Source: Paenibacillus sp. LHD-38
GTDB taxonomy: Bacteria > Bacillota > Bacilli > Paenibacillales > Paenibacillaceae
Direction of reading: 5' to 3'
Assembly: GCF_031157315.1 (NCBI RefSeq)
Contig: NZ_JAVIFU010000038.1
Location: forward strand, 1-64,000
DNA: 64,000 nucleotides
In this document: positions 24,697 to 33,690 of the stretch, piece after piece
Layout of the letters: each line of letters begins with the position of its first letter
Position numbering within the stretch: position 1 is the stretch's first letter
The notes under the pieces: generated by a model
Told to the model about the DNA's origin: nothing
The model's database searches: none
What the model saw: the letters and a program-made list of their open reading frames with translations, nothing else
Position numbers and translations under genes: made by a program

Positions 24697-27600
24697 TTGG
24701 CAGGACAACTTGTTCAGTATGGTCGGCGCGCGCGCAGAAGCTACGCCAGGATCAACGAGGTGCTGGAAGTCCCGAACCTGATTGAAATCCAACAAAAATC
24801 GTATGAGAAGTTTTTGGATAGCGACTTGATTGAGTTGTTCCAAGATATTTCTCCGATTTCGGACTTTACGGGCAATCTATCGCTTGAGTTTATCGACTAT
24901 AGCTTAGGCGAGCCGAAATATTCGGTCGATGAATCAAAAGAGCGCGACGTGACGTATGCGGCTCCTTTACGCGTTAAGGTACGACTTTTTAACAAGGAGA
25001 CCGGCGAAGTAAAGGAACAAGAAGTTTTCATGGGTGATTTCCCGCTTATGACAGAGACAGGCACGTTTATTATTAACGGGGCTGAGCGTGTCATAGTTAG
25101 CCAATTGGTTCGATCCCCGAGTGTGTACTTCAGCACGAAGGTCGATAAAAACGGGAAGAAAAATTACACAGCGACGGTTATTCCTAACCGTGGCGCTTGG
25201 TTAGAGCTTGAAACAGATGCGAAAGACATTATCTACGTTCGTATTGACCGGACCCGGAAAATACCGGTAACGGTACTTTTGCGTTCGTTAGGCTTTGGTA
25301 CTGATGCTGAAATTCTTGAGCTGCTGGGGCATGATGAGTACATTCGCAACACGCTAGACAAAGATAACACGGATTCCACGGAGAAAGCGCTGATTGAAAT
25401 TTATGAGCGTCTTCGTCCGGGCGAGCCTCCGACTTTGGATAACGCGAAGAGCTTGCTTGTTGCTCGCTTCTTTGACCCGAAACGTTATGACTTGGCCAAT
25501 GTAGGCCGTTACAAAATAAACAAAAAACTCCATATCAAGAACCGTTTGTTTAATCAGCGCCTTGCGGAAAATTTAGTTGATCCTACGACTGGCGAGATTA
25601 TCGCTGAATCGGGACAAATGATTGACCGTCGTTTGCTTGATGAAATACTCGAGAAGCTTGAAAAGGATGTTGGGTTCAAAACGTATCATGTTGCTAATGG
25701 CGTTTTGGATGCTGATAGTATTCCACTACAAACGATCAGCGTATTCTCGCCATATGACGAAAGCAAAGTTATCAAGGTAATTGCCAATGGCATTATTGAT
25801 AAATCCGTGAAGCATATTACGCCTGCGGATATCATTTCTTCCATCAACTACTTTATTAACTTGCTGCACGGCGTTGGCAGCACGGATGATATCGATCATC
25901 TAGGGAACCGTCGTCTTCGTTCTGTAGGCGAATTGCTTCAAAATCAATTCCGTATTGGTTTATCTCGTATGGAGCGCGTTGTGCGCGAGAGAATGTCCAT
26001 TCAAGACGCGAATGCGATTACGCCGCAAGCGCTAATCAACATTCGGCCGGTCATTGCATCTATAAAAGAGTTCTTCGGCTCCTCGCAGCTGTCCCAGTTT
26101 ATGGACCAAACGAATCCGCTTGCTGAATTGACGCATAAGCGTCGTTTATCCGCACTCGGACCCGGCGGTTTGACTCGGGAACGCGCGGGCTTTGAAGTTC
26201 GTGACGTCCATCACTCCCACTATGGGCGGATGTGTCCGATCGAGACGCCAGAGGGCCCGAATATCGGTTTGATCAACTCCTTGTCTTCTTTTGCCCGCAT
26301 TAACGAATATGGCTTCATTGAAGCGCCATACCGTTGGGTAGATCCGAAGACTGGAATTGTTACGGAGCAAATTGCGTATTTGACTGCTGACGAAGAAGAT
26401 AACTACGTAATCGCGCAAGCGAATGCGAAGCTGACTCCGGAAGACAAGTTTGCAGAAGAGAATACGATCGTTCGTTACAATAAACAAGCCGATAACATTT
26501 TGACAATGCCTAGCGATCGCGTTGACTACATGGACGTATCACCAAAGCAGGTTGTATCCGTTGCGACAGCGTTAATTCCATTCTTGGAAAACGATGACTC
26601 CAACCGTGCCCTCATGGGATCGAACATGCAGCGTCAAGCGGTACCGCTTCTTATCCCGAGATCACCGCTTGTTGGTACGGGTATGGAACATAAGGCAGCG
26701 AAAGATTCCGGCGTTTGTATCGTTGCGAAACATGACGGTATAATCGAACGTTCTTCCGCTAATGAAATTTGGCTTCGTCGCGTTGAGCAAATCGATGGCA
26801 AGCCGGTTACAGGTGACTTGGTAAAACATAAGCTACACAAGTTTATGCGTTCTAACCAAGGAACGTGCATCAACCAGCGTCCACTTGTGCGTAAAGGCGA
26901 TGTAATTAAAAAAGGTGATATCCTTGCAGACGGTCCTTCCACTGAAAAGGGCGAATTGGCTCTTGGACGCAACGTAGTCGTTGCTTTCATGACGTGGGAA
27001 GGCTACAACTATGAGGATGCGATCCTGCTTAGTGAAAAACTTGTGAAAGAGGATGTTTATACATCCATTCACATTGAGGAATATGAGTCTGAAGCCCGTG
27101 ATACGAAGCTTGGACCGGAAGAAATCACTCGCGATATCCCGAATGTCGGCGAAGAAGCTCTTCGCAATTTGGATGAGCGCGGCATTATTCGTGTCGGCGC
27201 GGAAATTGGCGCTGGCGATATACTCGTTGGTAAAGTAACGCCGAAGGGTGTTACGGAGCTGACTGCGGAAGAAAGATTGCTGCACGCTATTTTCGGCGAG
27301 AAAGCTCGTGAAGTTCGTGATACATCGCTACGCGTACCGCATGGTACGGACGGTATCGTTGTTGACGTGAAAGTATTTACCCGTGAGAACGGCGACGAAT
27401 TGCCGCCTGGCGTTAACCAATTGGTGCGTGCCTACATTGCTCAAAAACGGAAAATTTCCGAAGGTGACAAAATGGCCGGACGTCATGGTAACAAAGGGGT
27501 TATCGCCCGTATCATGCCTGAAGAAGATATGCCTTTCCTACCGGATGGCACACCTGTAGAGGTTGTTCTTAACCCGCTCGGGGTTCCGTCGCGGATGAAC

Positions 27601-28245
27601 ATCGGTCAGGCACTTGAAGTCCACTTGGGTATGGCTTGTAAGCATCTCGGCATTCATGCCGCTACGCCTGTATTTGACGGCGCGCGTGAGAATGACGTTT
27701 TCGATACGATGGAAGAAGCAGGCATGCAGCGTAACGGTAAGACCGTACTGTATGACGGACGGACAGGCGAAAACTTCGAACGTGAAGTTACGGTTGGTGT
27801 CATGTACATGATCAAACTGGCTCACATGGTCGACGATAAAATCCATGCCCGTTCAACTGGTCCTTACTCACTTGTTACACAACAGCCGCTCGGTGGTAAA
27901 GCACAGTTCGGTGGACAACGTTTCGGGGAGATGGAGGTATGGGCGCTTGAAGCATATGGCGCTGCATACACGCTTCAAGAAATATTGACGGTTAAATCCG
28001 ATGACGTGGTTGGTCGTGTGAAAACGTACGAATCCATCGTCAAAGGCGAAAACGTACCAGAACCAGGTGTTCCGGAATCGTTTAAAGTTTTGATCAAAGA
28101 GCTTCAAAGCTTAGGTATGGATGTTAAAATCCTGTCTGAGAACGAAGAAGAGATCGAAATGAAGGAAATGGACGATGAAGATGAGGCGACGGGCGATAAG
28201 CTCAACCTCAATATAGAAGGTGCCGAAGTCGGCGCTGCTGAATAA
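24697..28245 (+). CDS. rpoB: DNA-directed RNA polymerase subunit beta
   Basis: Catalytic-core subunit of 1182 aa. TTG 24697 (MAGQLVQYGRRARRSY) is chosen because GAGGGGTGAGG lies just before it and the family begins there; ATG 24679 is an alternative. The rifampicin region reads SQLSQFMDQTNPLAELTHKRRLSALG, split here between residues about 470-500, with Asp, His and Ser at the usual resistance positions unchanged. Also visible are GRMCPIETPEGPNIGLI and GDKMAGRHGNKGV. The C-terminus is acidic. Confidence 0.98.
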   Translation: MAGQLVQYGRRARRSYARINEVLEVPNLIEIQQKSYEKFLDSDLIELFQDISPISDFTGNLSLEFIDYSLGEPKYSVDESKERDVTYAAPLRVKVRLFNKETGEVKEQEVFMGDFPLMTETGTFIINGAERVIVSQLVRSPSVYFSTKVDKNGKKNYTATVIPNRGAWLELETDAKDIIYVRIDRTRKIPVTVLLRSLGFGTDAEILELLGHDEYIRNTLDKDNTDSTEKALIEIYERLRPGEPPTLDNAKSLLVARFFDPKRYDLANVGRYKINKKLHIKNRLFNQRLAENLVDPTTGEIIAESGQMIDRRLLDEILEKLEKDVGFKTYHVANGVLDADSIPLQTISVFSPYDESKVIKVIANGIIDKSVKHITPADIISSINYFINLLHGVGSTDDIDHLGNRRLRSVGELLQNQFRIGLSRMERVVRERMSIQDANAITPQALINIRPVIASIKEFFGSSQLSQFMDQTNPLAELTHKRRLSALGPGGLTRERAGFEVRDVHHSHYGRMCPIETPEGPNIGLINSLSSFARINEYGFIEAPYRWVDPKTGIVTEQIAYLTADEEDNYVIAQANAKLTPEDKFAEENTIVRYNKQADNILTMPSDRVDYMDVSPKQVVSVATALIPFLENDDSNRALMGSNMQRQAVPLLIPRSPLVGTGMEHKAAKDSGVCIVAKHDGIIERSSANEIWLRRVEQIDGKPVTGDLVKHKLHKFMRSNQGTCINQRPLVRKGDVIKKGDILADGPSTEKGELALGRNVVVAFMTWEGYNYEDAILLSEKLVKEDVYTSIHIEEYESEARDTKLGPEEITRDIPNVGEEALRNLDERGIIRVGAEIGAGDILVGKVTPKGVTELTAEERLLHAIFGEKAREVRDTSLRVPHGTDGIVVDVKVFTRENGDELPPGVNQLVRAYIAQKRKISEGDKMAGRHGNKGVIARIMPEEDMPFLPDGTPVEVVLNPLGVPSRMNIGQALEVHLGMACKHLGIHAATPVFDGARENDVFDTMEEAGMQRNGKTVLYDGRTGENFEREVTVGVMYMIKLAHMVDDKIHARSTGPYSLVTQQPLGGKAQFGGQRFGEMEVWALEAYGAAYTLQEILTVKSDDVVGRVKTYESIVKGENVPEPGVPESFKVLIKELQSLGMDVKILSENEEEIEMKEMDDEDEATGDKLNLNIEGAEVGAAE

Positions 28246-28253
28246 ACTAGTTG

Positions 28254-28295
28254 CTGGATTCCGTCACATGGTCACGCGCCTATGACGGAATCTAG
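28254..28295 (+). other. Hairpin in the rpoB-rpoC gap
   Basis: CTGGATTCCGTCA (28254-28266) pairs with TGACGGAATCTAG (28283-28295): 13 bp with one G-U pair and a 16-nt loop. It has no T-run, so a processing or stability site is more likely than a terminator. Confidence 0.75.
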
Positions 28296-28340
28296 CTGAT
28301 TAGATAGACATTGTCATACATGACGGAGGAGGGTTGCTCC

Positions 28341-31300
28341 TTGTTGGACGTGAACAACTTCGAGTATATGAAAATCGGTCTGGCATCGCCGGATAAAATT
28401 CGCTCGTGGTCCCGCGGAGAAGTTAAAAAACCGGAGACGATCAACTATAGGACCTTAAAGCCGGAGAAGGAAGGTCTCTTCTGCGAGAAAATTTTTGGAC
28501 CTACAAAAGACTGGGAATGTCATTGCGGTAAATACAAACGTGTACGCTATAAAGGTGTCGTTTGTGATCGCTGTGGCGTTGAAGTAACTCGCGCTAAGGT
28601 TCGCCGTGAGCGTATGGGTCACATTGAACTGGCTGCTCCAGTTTCTCATATTTGGTATTTCAAAGGGATTCCAAGCCGTATGGGTCTTGCACTAGATATG
28701 TCGCCTCGTTCGCTTGAGGAGATCATTTATTTTGCATCCTATGTGGTAACAGACCCTGGTGATACGCCGCTTGAGAAAAAACAACTCCTTTCGGAGAAAG
28801 AATACCGCAGTTATCGGGAGAAATACGGGTATGGATTCCATGCCGGTATGGGTGCTGAAGCTGTTAAAAAGCTTTTGCAAGATATCGACGTTGACAAAGA
28901 GCTTGAGCAATTGAAGGAAGAACTGCGTACGGCTCAAGGGCAACGACGCAACCGTGCGATTAAACGCCTTGAAGTCGTAGAAGCATTCCGTAATTCCGGT
29001 AACGAGCCGGAATGGATGATTCTAGACGTGCTTCCGGTCATTCCTCCTGAGCTTCGTCCGATGGTACAGCTTGATGGCGGTCGTTTTGCGACTTCTGACC
29101 TTAATGATCTGTATCGCCGTGTTATTAACCGTAACAACCGTCTGAAGCGTCTGCTTGATCTTGGCGCTCCTGATATCATCGTGCAAAATGAAAAACGGAT
29201 GCTGCAGGAAGCGGTTGATGCTTTGATCGATAACGGTCGTCGCGGTCGCCCTGTAACAGGTCCTGGTAACCGTCCGCTTAAATCCCTCAGCCACATGCTG
29301 AAAGGTAAGCAAGGGCGTTTCCGTCAGAACTTGCTCGGTAAACGGGTTGACTACTCTGGTCGTTCGGTTATCGTTGTAGGTCCTAACCTCAAAATGTTCC
29401 AGTGCGGTCTCCCGAAGGAAATGGCACTTGAATTGTTCAAGCCTTTCGTTATGAAAGAGCTTGTTAATAAAGGCTTAGCACATAATATCAAGAGTGCGAA
29501 GCGCAAGGTTGAACGCGTAAGCCCAGAGGTTTGGGATGTTCTTGAGGAAGTTATCAAGGAACACCCGGTACTGCTTAACCGTGCCCCGACGCTGCATAGA
29601 CTAGGTATTCAAGCATTTGAGCCTATTCTGGTTGAAGGTCGCGCTATTAAGCTTCATCCGCTCGTTTGTACAGCTTATAATGCTGACTTCGACGGTGACC
29701 AAATGGCCGTTCACGTTCCGTTGTCTGCAGAAGCACAAGCAGAAGCACGTTTGCTCATGCTGGCATCAGGCAATATCCTTAACCCGAAAGACGGCAAGCC
29801 AGTCGTTACTCCTTCACAGGATATGGTTCTAGGAAGCTTCTACTTAACGATGGATAACAAAGAAGCTAAAGGCAGTGGTTCCGTATTCGGTACCATTAAC
29901 GAAGCGATCTCTGCTTACCAACGTGGTATTGTTTCCTTGCACGCTAGAATTTTCATTCCAGTGCGTGTACTCAAAAAAGTTAATTTCACTGAGCAACAAC
30001 AAAACTCGCTACTCGTAACTACGGTTGGTAAAGTTATCTTCAACGAGATTTTCCCTGAAGATTTCCCTTATATCAACGAAGCAACGAAAACGAACTTGTT
30101 GCACGGTACACCTGATAAATATTTCGTTTACGAAAAAGGTGCCGATCTTCCTAAATTTTTGGATGCAATCGACACGCCAGGCGCGGTAGGTAAGGATTAT
30201 CTCGCATTAGTCATTGCGGAATGCTTCCGTCAATACCACACCACGCTTACTGCGATGCTTCTTGACCGTATTAAGCAGCTTGGCTTTACTTACTCGACTA
30301 AGGCTGGTATCACGATCGGCGTATCAGACGTTATCATCCCGAAAGAGAAAGACGAAATCATGAAACGCTCCGATGAGAAGGTTTCTACCGTTATGAATCA
30401 ATACCGCCGTGGTTTGATTACAAACGAAGAGCGTTATGACCGCATCATCAGCATTTGGAGTAAATGTAAAGACGAAATCACCGATGTTCTTATGAAATCG
30501 ATGGATCGTTACAATAACATCATGCTCATGGTGGACTCCAAAGCACGGGGTAACAAATCTCAAATTACACAACTTGGCGGTATGCGTGGTCTGATGGCGA
30601 ATCCATCCGGTCGTATCATCGAGTTGCCAATTAAATCAAACTTCCGTGAAGGCCTTACTGTACTCGAGTACTTTATCTCGACTCACGGAGCGCGTAAAGG
30701 TTTGGCGGATACAGCACTTCGTACAGCCGATTCCGGTTACCTGACACGTCGTCTAGTCGACGTGGCACAAGACGTGATCGTGCGTGAAGATGATTGCGGT
30801 ACGGACAAAGGGTTCTCCGTTAGCAAAATTCAAGATGGTAAAGAGGTTATTGAAGATCTCTATGACCGTATTGAAGGACGTTATGCGTTTGAAACGGTTC
30901 GTAATCCAAAAACAGGCGAAATCATTGTTAACCGCAGCGAGCTTATTGATTCCAATAAAGCCGATGCGATTATCGATGCTGGCGTTGAAAAACTGCAAAT
31001 TCGTTCCGTACTGAGCTGCCGTGCTCGTCATGGCGTATGTAAGATTTGTTACGGACGTAACCTTGCTACTGGTAAACACGTTGAGATTGGTGAAGCGGTT
31101 GGTATTATCGCAGCTCAATCCATCGGGGAGCCAGGAACACAGCTGACTATGCGTACGTTCCATACGGGCGGCGTTGCCGGCGATGATATTACACAAGGTT
31201 TGCCGCGTATCCAGGAGTTGTTTGAGGCGCGTAATCCGAAAGGTCAAGCGATTATCTCCGAGCTTGACGGTGTAATTAAAGAAATTCGTGAAGCTAAAGA

Positions 31301-31967
31301 CCGTCGCGAAATCGAGGTTCAAGGCGAAGCGGAATCCAAAGTGTATGCTGTTACTTATGGTTCGCGTATCCGCGTAACGCAAGGTCAACAAATCGAAGCC
31401 GGCGATGAGCTGACTGATGGTTCAATTGACCCTAAAGATATGCTGCGCATCAAAGGTATCCGTGGCGTTCAAAACTACATTTTGCAAGAAGTACAGCGCG
31501 TTTACCGGAACCAAGGGGTAGAGATCAATGACAAGCACGTCGAGGTCATGATTAAGCAAATGCTCCGTAAAATCCGTATCGTAGACGCAGGCGGTACGAC
31601 TCTGCTTCCTGGCGCTTTTGTTGACATTCATGAATATGAATCTCAAAACCGCGCTGCGATTTTTGCAGATCTCGAACCAGCTGTCGCAAAACCGGTTTTG
31701 CTCGGTATTACGAAGGCATCGCTTGAGACAGATTCATTCTTGTCAGCAGCTTCCTTCCAAGAAACAACTCGCGTATTGACTGATGCGGCTATCAAAGGCA
31801 AAGTTGACCAGTTGCTTGGACTCAAGGAAAATGTTATTATCGGTAAGTTGATTCCAGCAGGTACTGGAATGGCTCGTTACCGCAACATTCGCTTTGCTGG
31901 ACTAGAAGATGAAGCTACTACTGTAGTTGAAGGTGAATTGGAAACGGAAGCCGTTACTGTCGACTAG
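28341..31967 (+). CDS. rpoC: DNA-directed RNA polymerase subunit beta'
   Basis: 1208-aa catalytic subunit. TTG 28341 gives MLDVNNFEYM, the same N-terminus as B. subtilis, and lies 7 nt after GGAGGAGGG. It has the N-terminal zinc ribbon (CHCGKYKRVRYKGVVCDRCG), the catalytic NADFDGDQM motif, the trigger-loop region and the second zinc site (CRARHGVCKICYG). No insertion was seen. Confidence 0.98.
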   Translation: MLDVNNFEYMKIGLASPDKIRSWSRGEVKKPETINYRTLKPEKEGLFCEKIFGPTKDWECHCGKYKRVRYKGVVCDRCGVEVTRAKVRRERMGHIELAAPVSHIWYFKGIPSRMGLALDMSPRSLEEIIYFASYVVTDPGDTPLEKKQLLSEKEYRSYREKYGYGFHAGMGAEAVKKLLQDIDVDKELEQLKEELRTAQGQRRNRAIKRLEVVEAFRNSGNEPEWMILDVLPVIPPELRPMVQLDGGRFATSDLNDLYRRVINRNNRLKRLLDLGAPDIIVQNEKRMLQEAVDALIDNGRRGRPVTGPGNRPLKSLSHMLKGKQGRFRQNLLGKRVDYSGRSVIVVGPNLKMFQCGLPKEMALELFKPFVMKELVNKGLAHNIKSAKRKVERVSPEVWDVLEEVIKEHPVLLNRAPTLHRLGIQAFEPILVEGRAIKLHPLVCTAYNADFDGDQMAVHVPLSAEAQAEARLLMLASGNILNPKDGKPVVTPSQDMVLGSFYLTMDNKEAKGSGSVFGTINEAISAYQRGIVSLHARIFIPVRVLKKVNFTEQQQNSLLVTTVGKVIFNEIFPEDFPYINEATKTNLLHGTPDKYFVYEKGADLPKFLDAIDTPGAVGKDYLALVIAECFRQYHTTLTAMLLDRIKQLGFTYSTKAGITIGVSDVIIPKEKDEIMKRSDEKVSTVMNQYRRGLITNEERYDRIISIWSKCKDEITDVLMKSMDRYNNIMLMVDSKARGNKSQITQLGGMRGLMANPSGRIIELPIKSNFREGLTVLEYFISTHGARKGLADTALRTADSGYLTRRLVDVAQDVIVREDDCGTDKGFSVSKIQDGKEVIEDLYDRIEGRYAFETVRNPKTGEIIVNRSELIDSNKADAIIDAGVEKLQIRSVLSCRARHGVCKICYGRNLATGKHVEIGEAVGIIAAQSIGEPGTQLTMRTFHTGGVAGDDITQGLPRIQELFEARNPKGQAIISELDGVIKEIREAKDRREIEVQGEAESKVYAVTYGSRIRVTQGQQIEAGDELTDGSIDPKDMLRIKGIRGVQNYILQEVQRVYRNQGVEINDKHVEVMIKQMLRKIRIVDAGGTTLLPGAFVDIHEYESQNRAAIFADLEPAVAKPVLLGITKASLETDSFLSAASFQETTRVLTDAAIKGKVDQLLGLKENVIIGKLIPAGTGMARYRNIRFAGLEDEATTVVEGELETEAVTVD

Positions 31968-32017
31968 TTGACAGTATCGGATCATGTTTTATAGCCGGAA
32001 GCTAAACAATATCGAAG

Positions 32018-32067
32018 GAGCGTTATATCTTCCGCTTCATTAGGAAGCGGAAGATGATCGCTCTTTT
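32018..32067 (+). terminator. Intrinsic terminator after rpoC
   Basis: Stem GAGCG..ATCTTCCGCTTC / GAAGCGGAAGAT..CGCTC with loop ATTAG, followed by TTTT. Confidence 0.85.
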
Positions 32068-32128
32068 GCATGTTTACAGTGAGAATTTCATTAACAAAAT
32101 GTTTGCAAATGAATATCCTTGAAGTTTC

Positions 32129-32158
32129 TTGACACAAGCACAGTATAGGTGTTAATAT
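32129..32158 (+). promoter_or_regulatory. Promoter of the L7Ae-like gene and possibly the str operon
   Basis: TTGACA (32129-32134) and TAATAT (32153-32158) with an 18-bp spacer, 55 nt before the start codon. Confidence 0.65.
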
Positions 32159-32213
32159 ATCGAAGTGTGCCTAATTGTGTGATCGCTGAATGGAAGAATT
32201 GAAGGTGATTTTC

Positions 32214-32444
32214 ATGCAATTCAAAGTCGGCGCAAAGCAGACGACCAAGATGCTCGAGCAGCAAAGGGCCATTGAAGTCTATGTTGCACGAGATGCAGAT
32301 CCGCAGATGAAAGAGAGAATTGTTCATCTATGTGAGCGGGCGGGAGTTCCGGTTAAATGGATCGATACGATGGATGAGCTTGGGGAAACCTGTGGCATCG
32401 ATATCGGGGCCGCAATGGCAGCGCTCGTAACCGAAGAAGAATAA
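32214..32444 (+). CDS. rplGB: L7Ae-family kink-turn RNA-binding protein (YbxF-like)
   Basis: A 76-aa L7Ae/L30e-fold protein: MQFKVGAKQTTKMLEQ, a basic strand VYVARDADPQMKERI, and GIDIGAAMAAL near the end. B. subtilis YbxF in this position binds K-turn RNA. ATG 32214 is chosen because GAAGGTGA precedes it by about 7 nt; ATG 32190 has no ribosome binding site. It lies between rpoC and rpsL as in Bacillus. Confidence 0.88.
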   Translation: MQFKVGAKQTTKMLEQQRAIEVYVARDADPQMKERIVHLCERAGVPVKWIDTMDELGETCGIDIGAAMAALVTEEE

Positions 32445-32701
32445 CGCAATAGCCGTTTTTGTTAGTTGATTATTTAACGATGATTGACTGGCGAGAACTT
32501 TTGTTTGTTCTTTTATGAACCGCCTGGATCTGTGGGCTTAATTTTAGGTAAAATGTCTACCATACAAGCGTATACGGCTGTTGCCGTCTTTTGGTGGAAA
32601 GAGTTCGTTGCGCAAAAGAAATATAAGTAGATTTATAAACAATCAGCTTTATAAATGCTTATATTTTCAAAAGACATGAATATAGGGAAGGGGGTGGCAA
32701 C

Positions 32702-33124
32702 ATGCCAACAATTAACCAGCTAGTCCGTAAAGGACGCCAAGCGAAAGTCGTTAAATCGAAATCGCCGGCATTGCAAAAAGGTTTCAACGCATTGAAACGT
32801 GAAGCTACAAACATCAGCGCTCCTCAAAAACGCGGTGTGTGCACTCGTGTAGGTACAATGACTCCTAAGAAACCGAACTCCGCGCTTCGTAAGTATGCGC
32901 GTGTACGTCTAACTAACCGCGTAGAGGTTACAGCGTACATTCCGGGTATCGGACACAACCTGCAAGAGCATAGCGTTGTATTGATTCGTGGCGGACGGGT
33001 AAAAGACCTTCCAGGGGTTCGTTATCATATCGTTCGTGGCGCACTTGATACTGCAGGTGTTAATAACCGTAACCAATCTCGTTCGAAATACGGAACGAAA
33101 CGTCCGAAAGTTAAAAAATCATAA
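32702..33124 (+). CDS. rpsL: 30S ribosomal protein S12
   Basis: 140-aa decoding-centre protein. Both streptomycin-related segments are wild-type: TPKKPNSALRKYARV and GRVKDLPGVRYH. ATG 32702 follows GGAAGGGGGTGG. The 257-nt upstream gap has one small hairpin (ACGGC-TGTT-GCCGT, 32574-32587) and no gene. Confidence 0.98.
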   Translation: MPTINQLVRKGRQAKVVKSKSPALQKGFNALKREATNISAPQKRGVCTRVGTMTPKKPNSALRKYARVRLTNRVEVTAYIPGIGHNLQEHSVVLIRGGRVKDLPGVRYHIVRGALDTAGVNNRNQSRSKYGTKRPKVKKS

Positions 33125-33190
33125 GTATAACCCTAACGGGTCATTGAAATGCTAGAAATAGCGACTATTAGAAGAAAGGGGGACTTTCTC

Positions 33191-33661
33191 ATGCCACGCA
33201 AAGGTCCTGTAACGAAACGCGATGTGCTTCCAGATCCGTTGTATAACAGCAAACTGGTAACACGCCTAATCAACCGCATTATGCTTGACGGTAAAAGAGG
33301 CGTTGCACAAACACTATTGTATGATGCTTTCAAACTGATTCAAGAACGCACGGGTAAAGATCCGATGGAAGTGTTCGAAGCTGCTTTGAAAAATATTATG
33401 CCAGTACTTGAGGTTAAAGCACGCCGTGTCGGCGGTGCAAACTATCAAGTGCCTATCGAAGTTAAACCAGAGCGCCGTACGGCACTTGGTCTCCGTTGGC
33501 TCGTGAACTACTCACGTAACCGCGGTGAGAAAACGATGGAAGAGCGTTTAGCTGCTGAAATCACAGATGCATCCAATAACACTGGCGCAGCTGTTAAAAA
33601 GCGCGAAGACACTCACAAAATGGCTGAAGCAAACAAAGCATTCGCCCACTACCGCTGGTAG
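33191..33661 (+). CDS. rpsG: 30S ribosomal protein S7
   Basis: 156-aa 16S rRNA-binding assembly protein, MPRKGPVTKRDVLPDPLYNS. ATG 33191 is chosen over 33149 from family length and the AAAGGGGGA just before it. Second gene of the str operon. Confidence 0.98.
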   Translation: MPRKGPVTKRDVLPDPLYNSKLVTRLINRIMLDGKRGVAQTLLYDAFKLIQERTGKDPMEVFEAALKNIMPVLEVKARRVGGANYQVPIEVKPERRTALGLRWLVNYSRNRGEKTMEERLAAEITDASNNTGAAVKKREDTHKMAEANKAFAHYRW

Positions 33662-33690
33662 GATTCTAACATTCGAGAGGAGACCATTTT

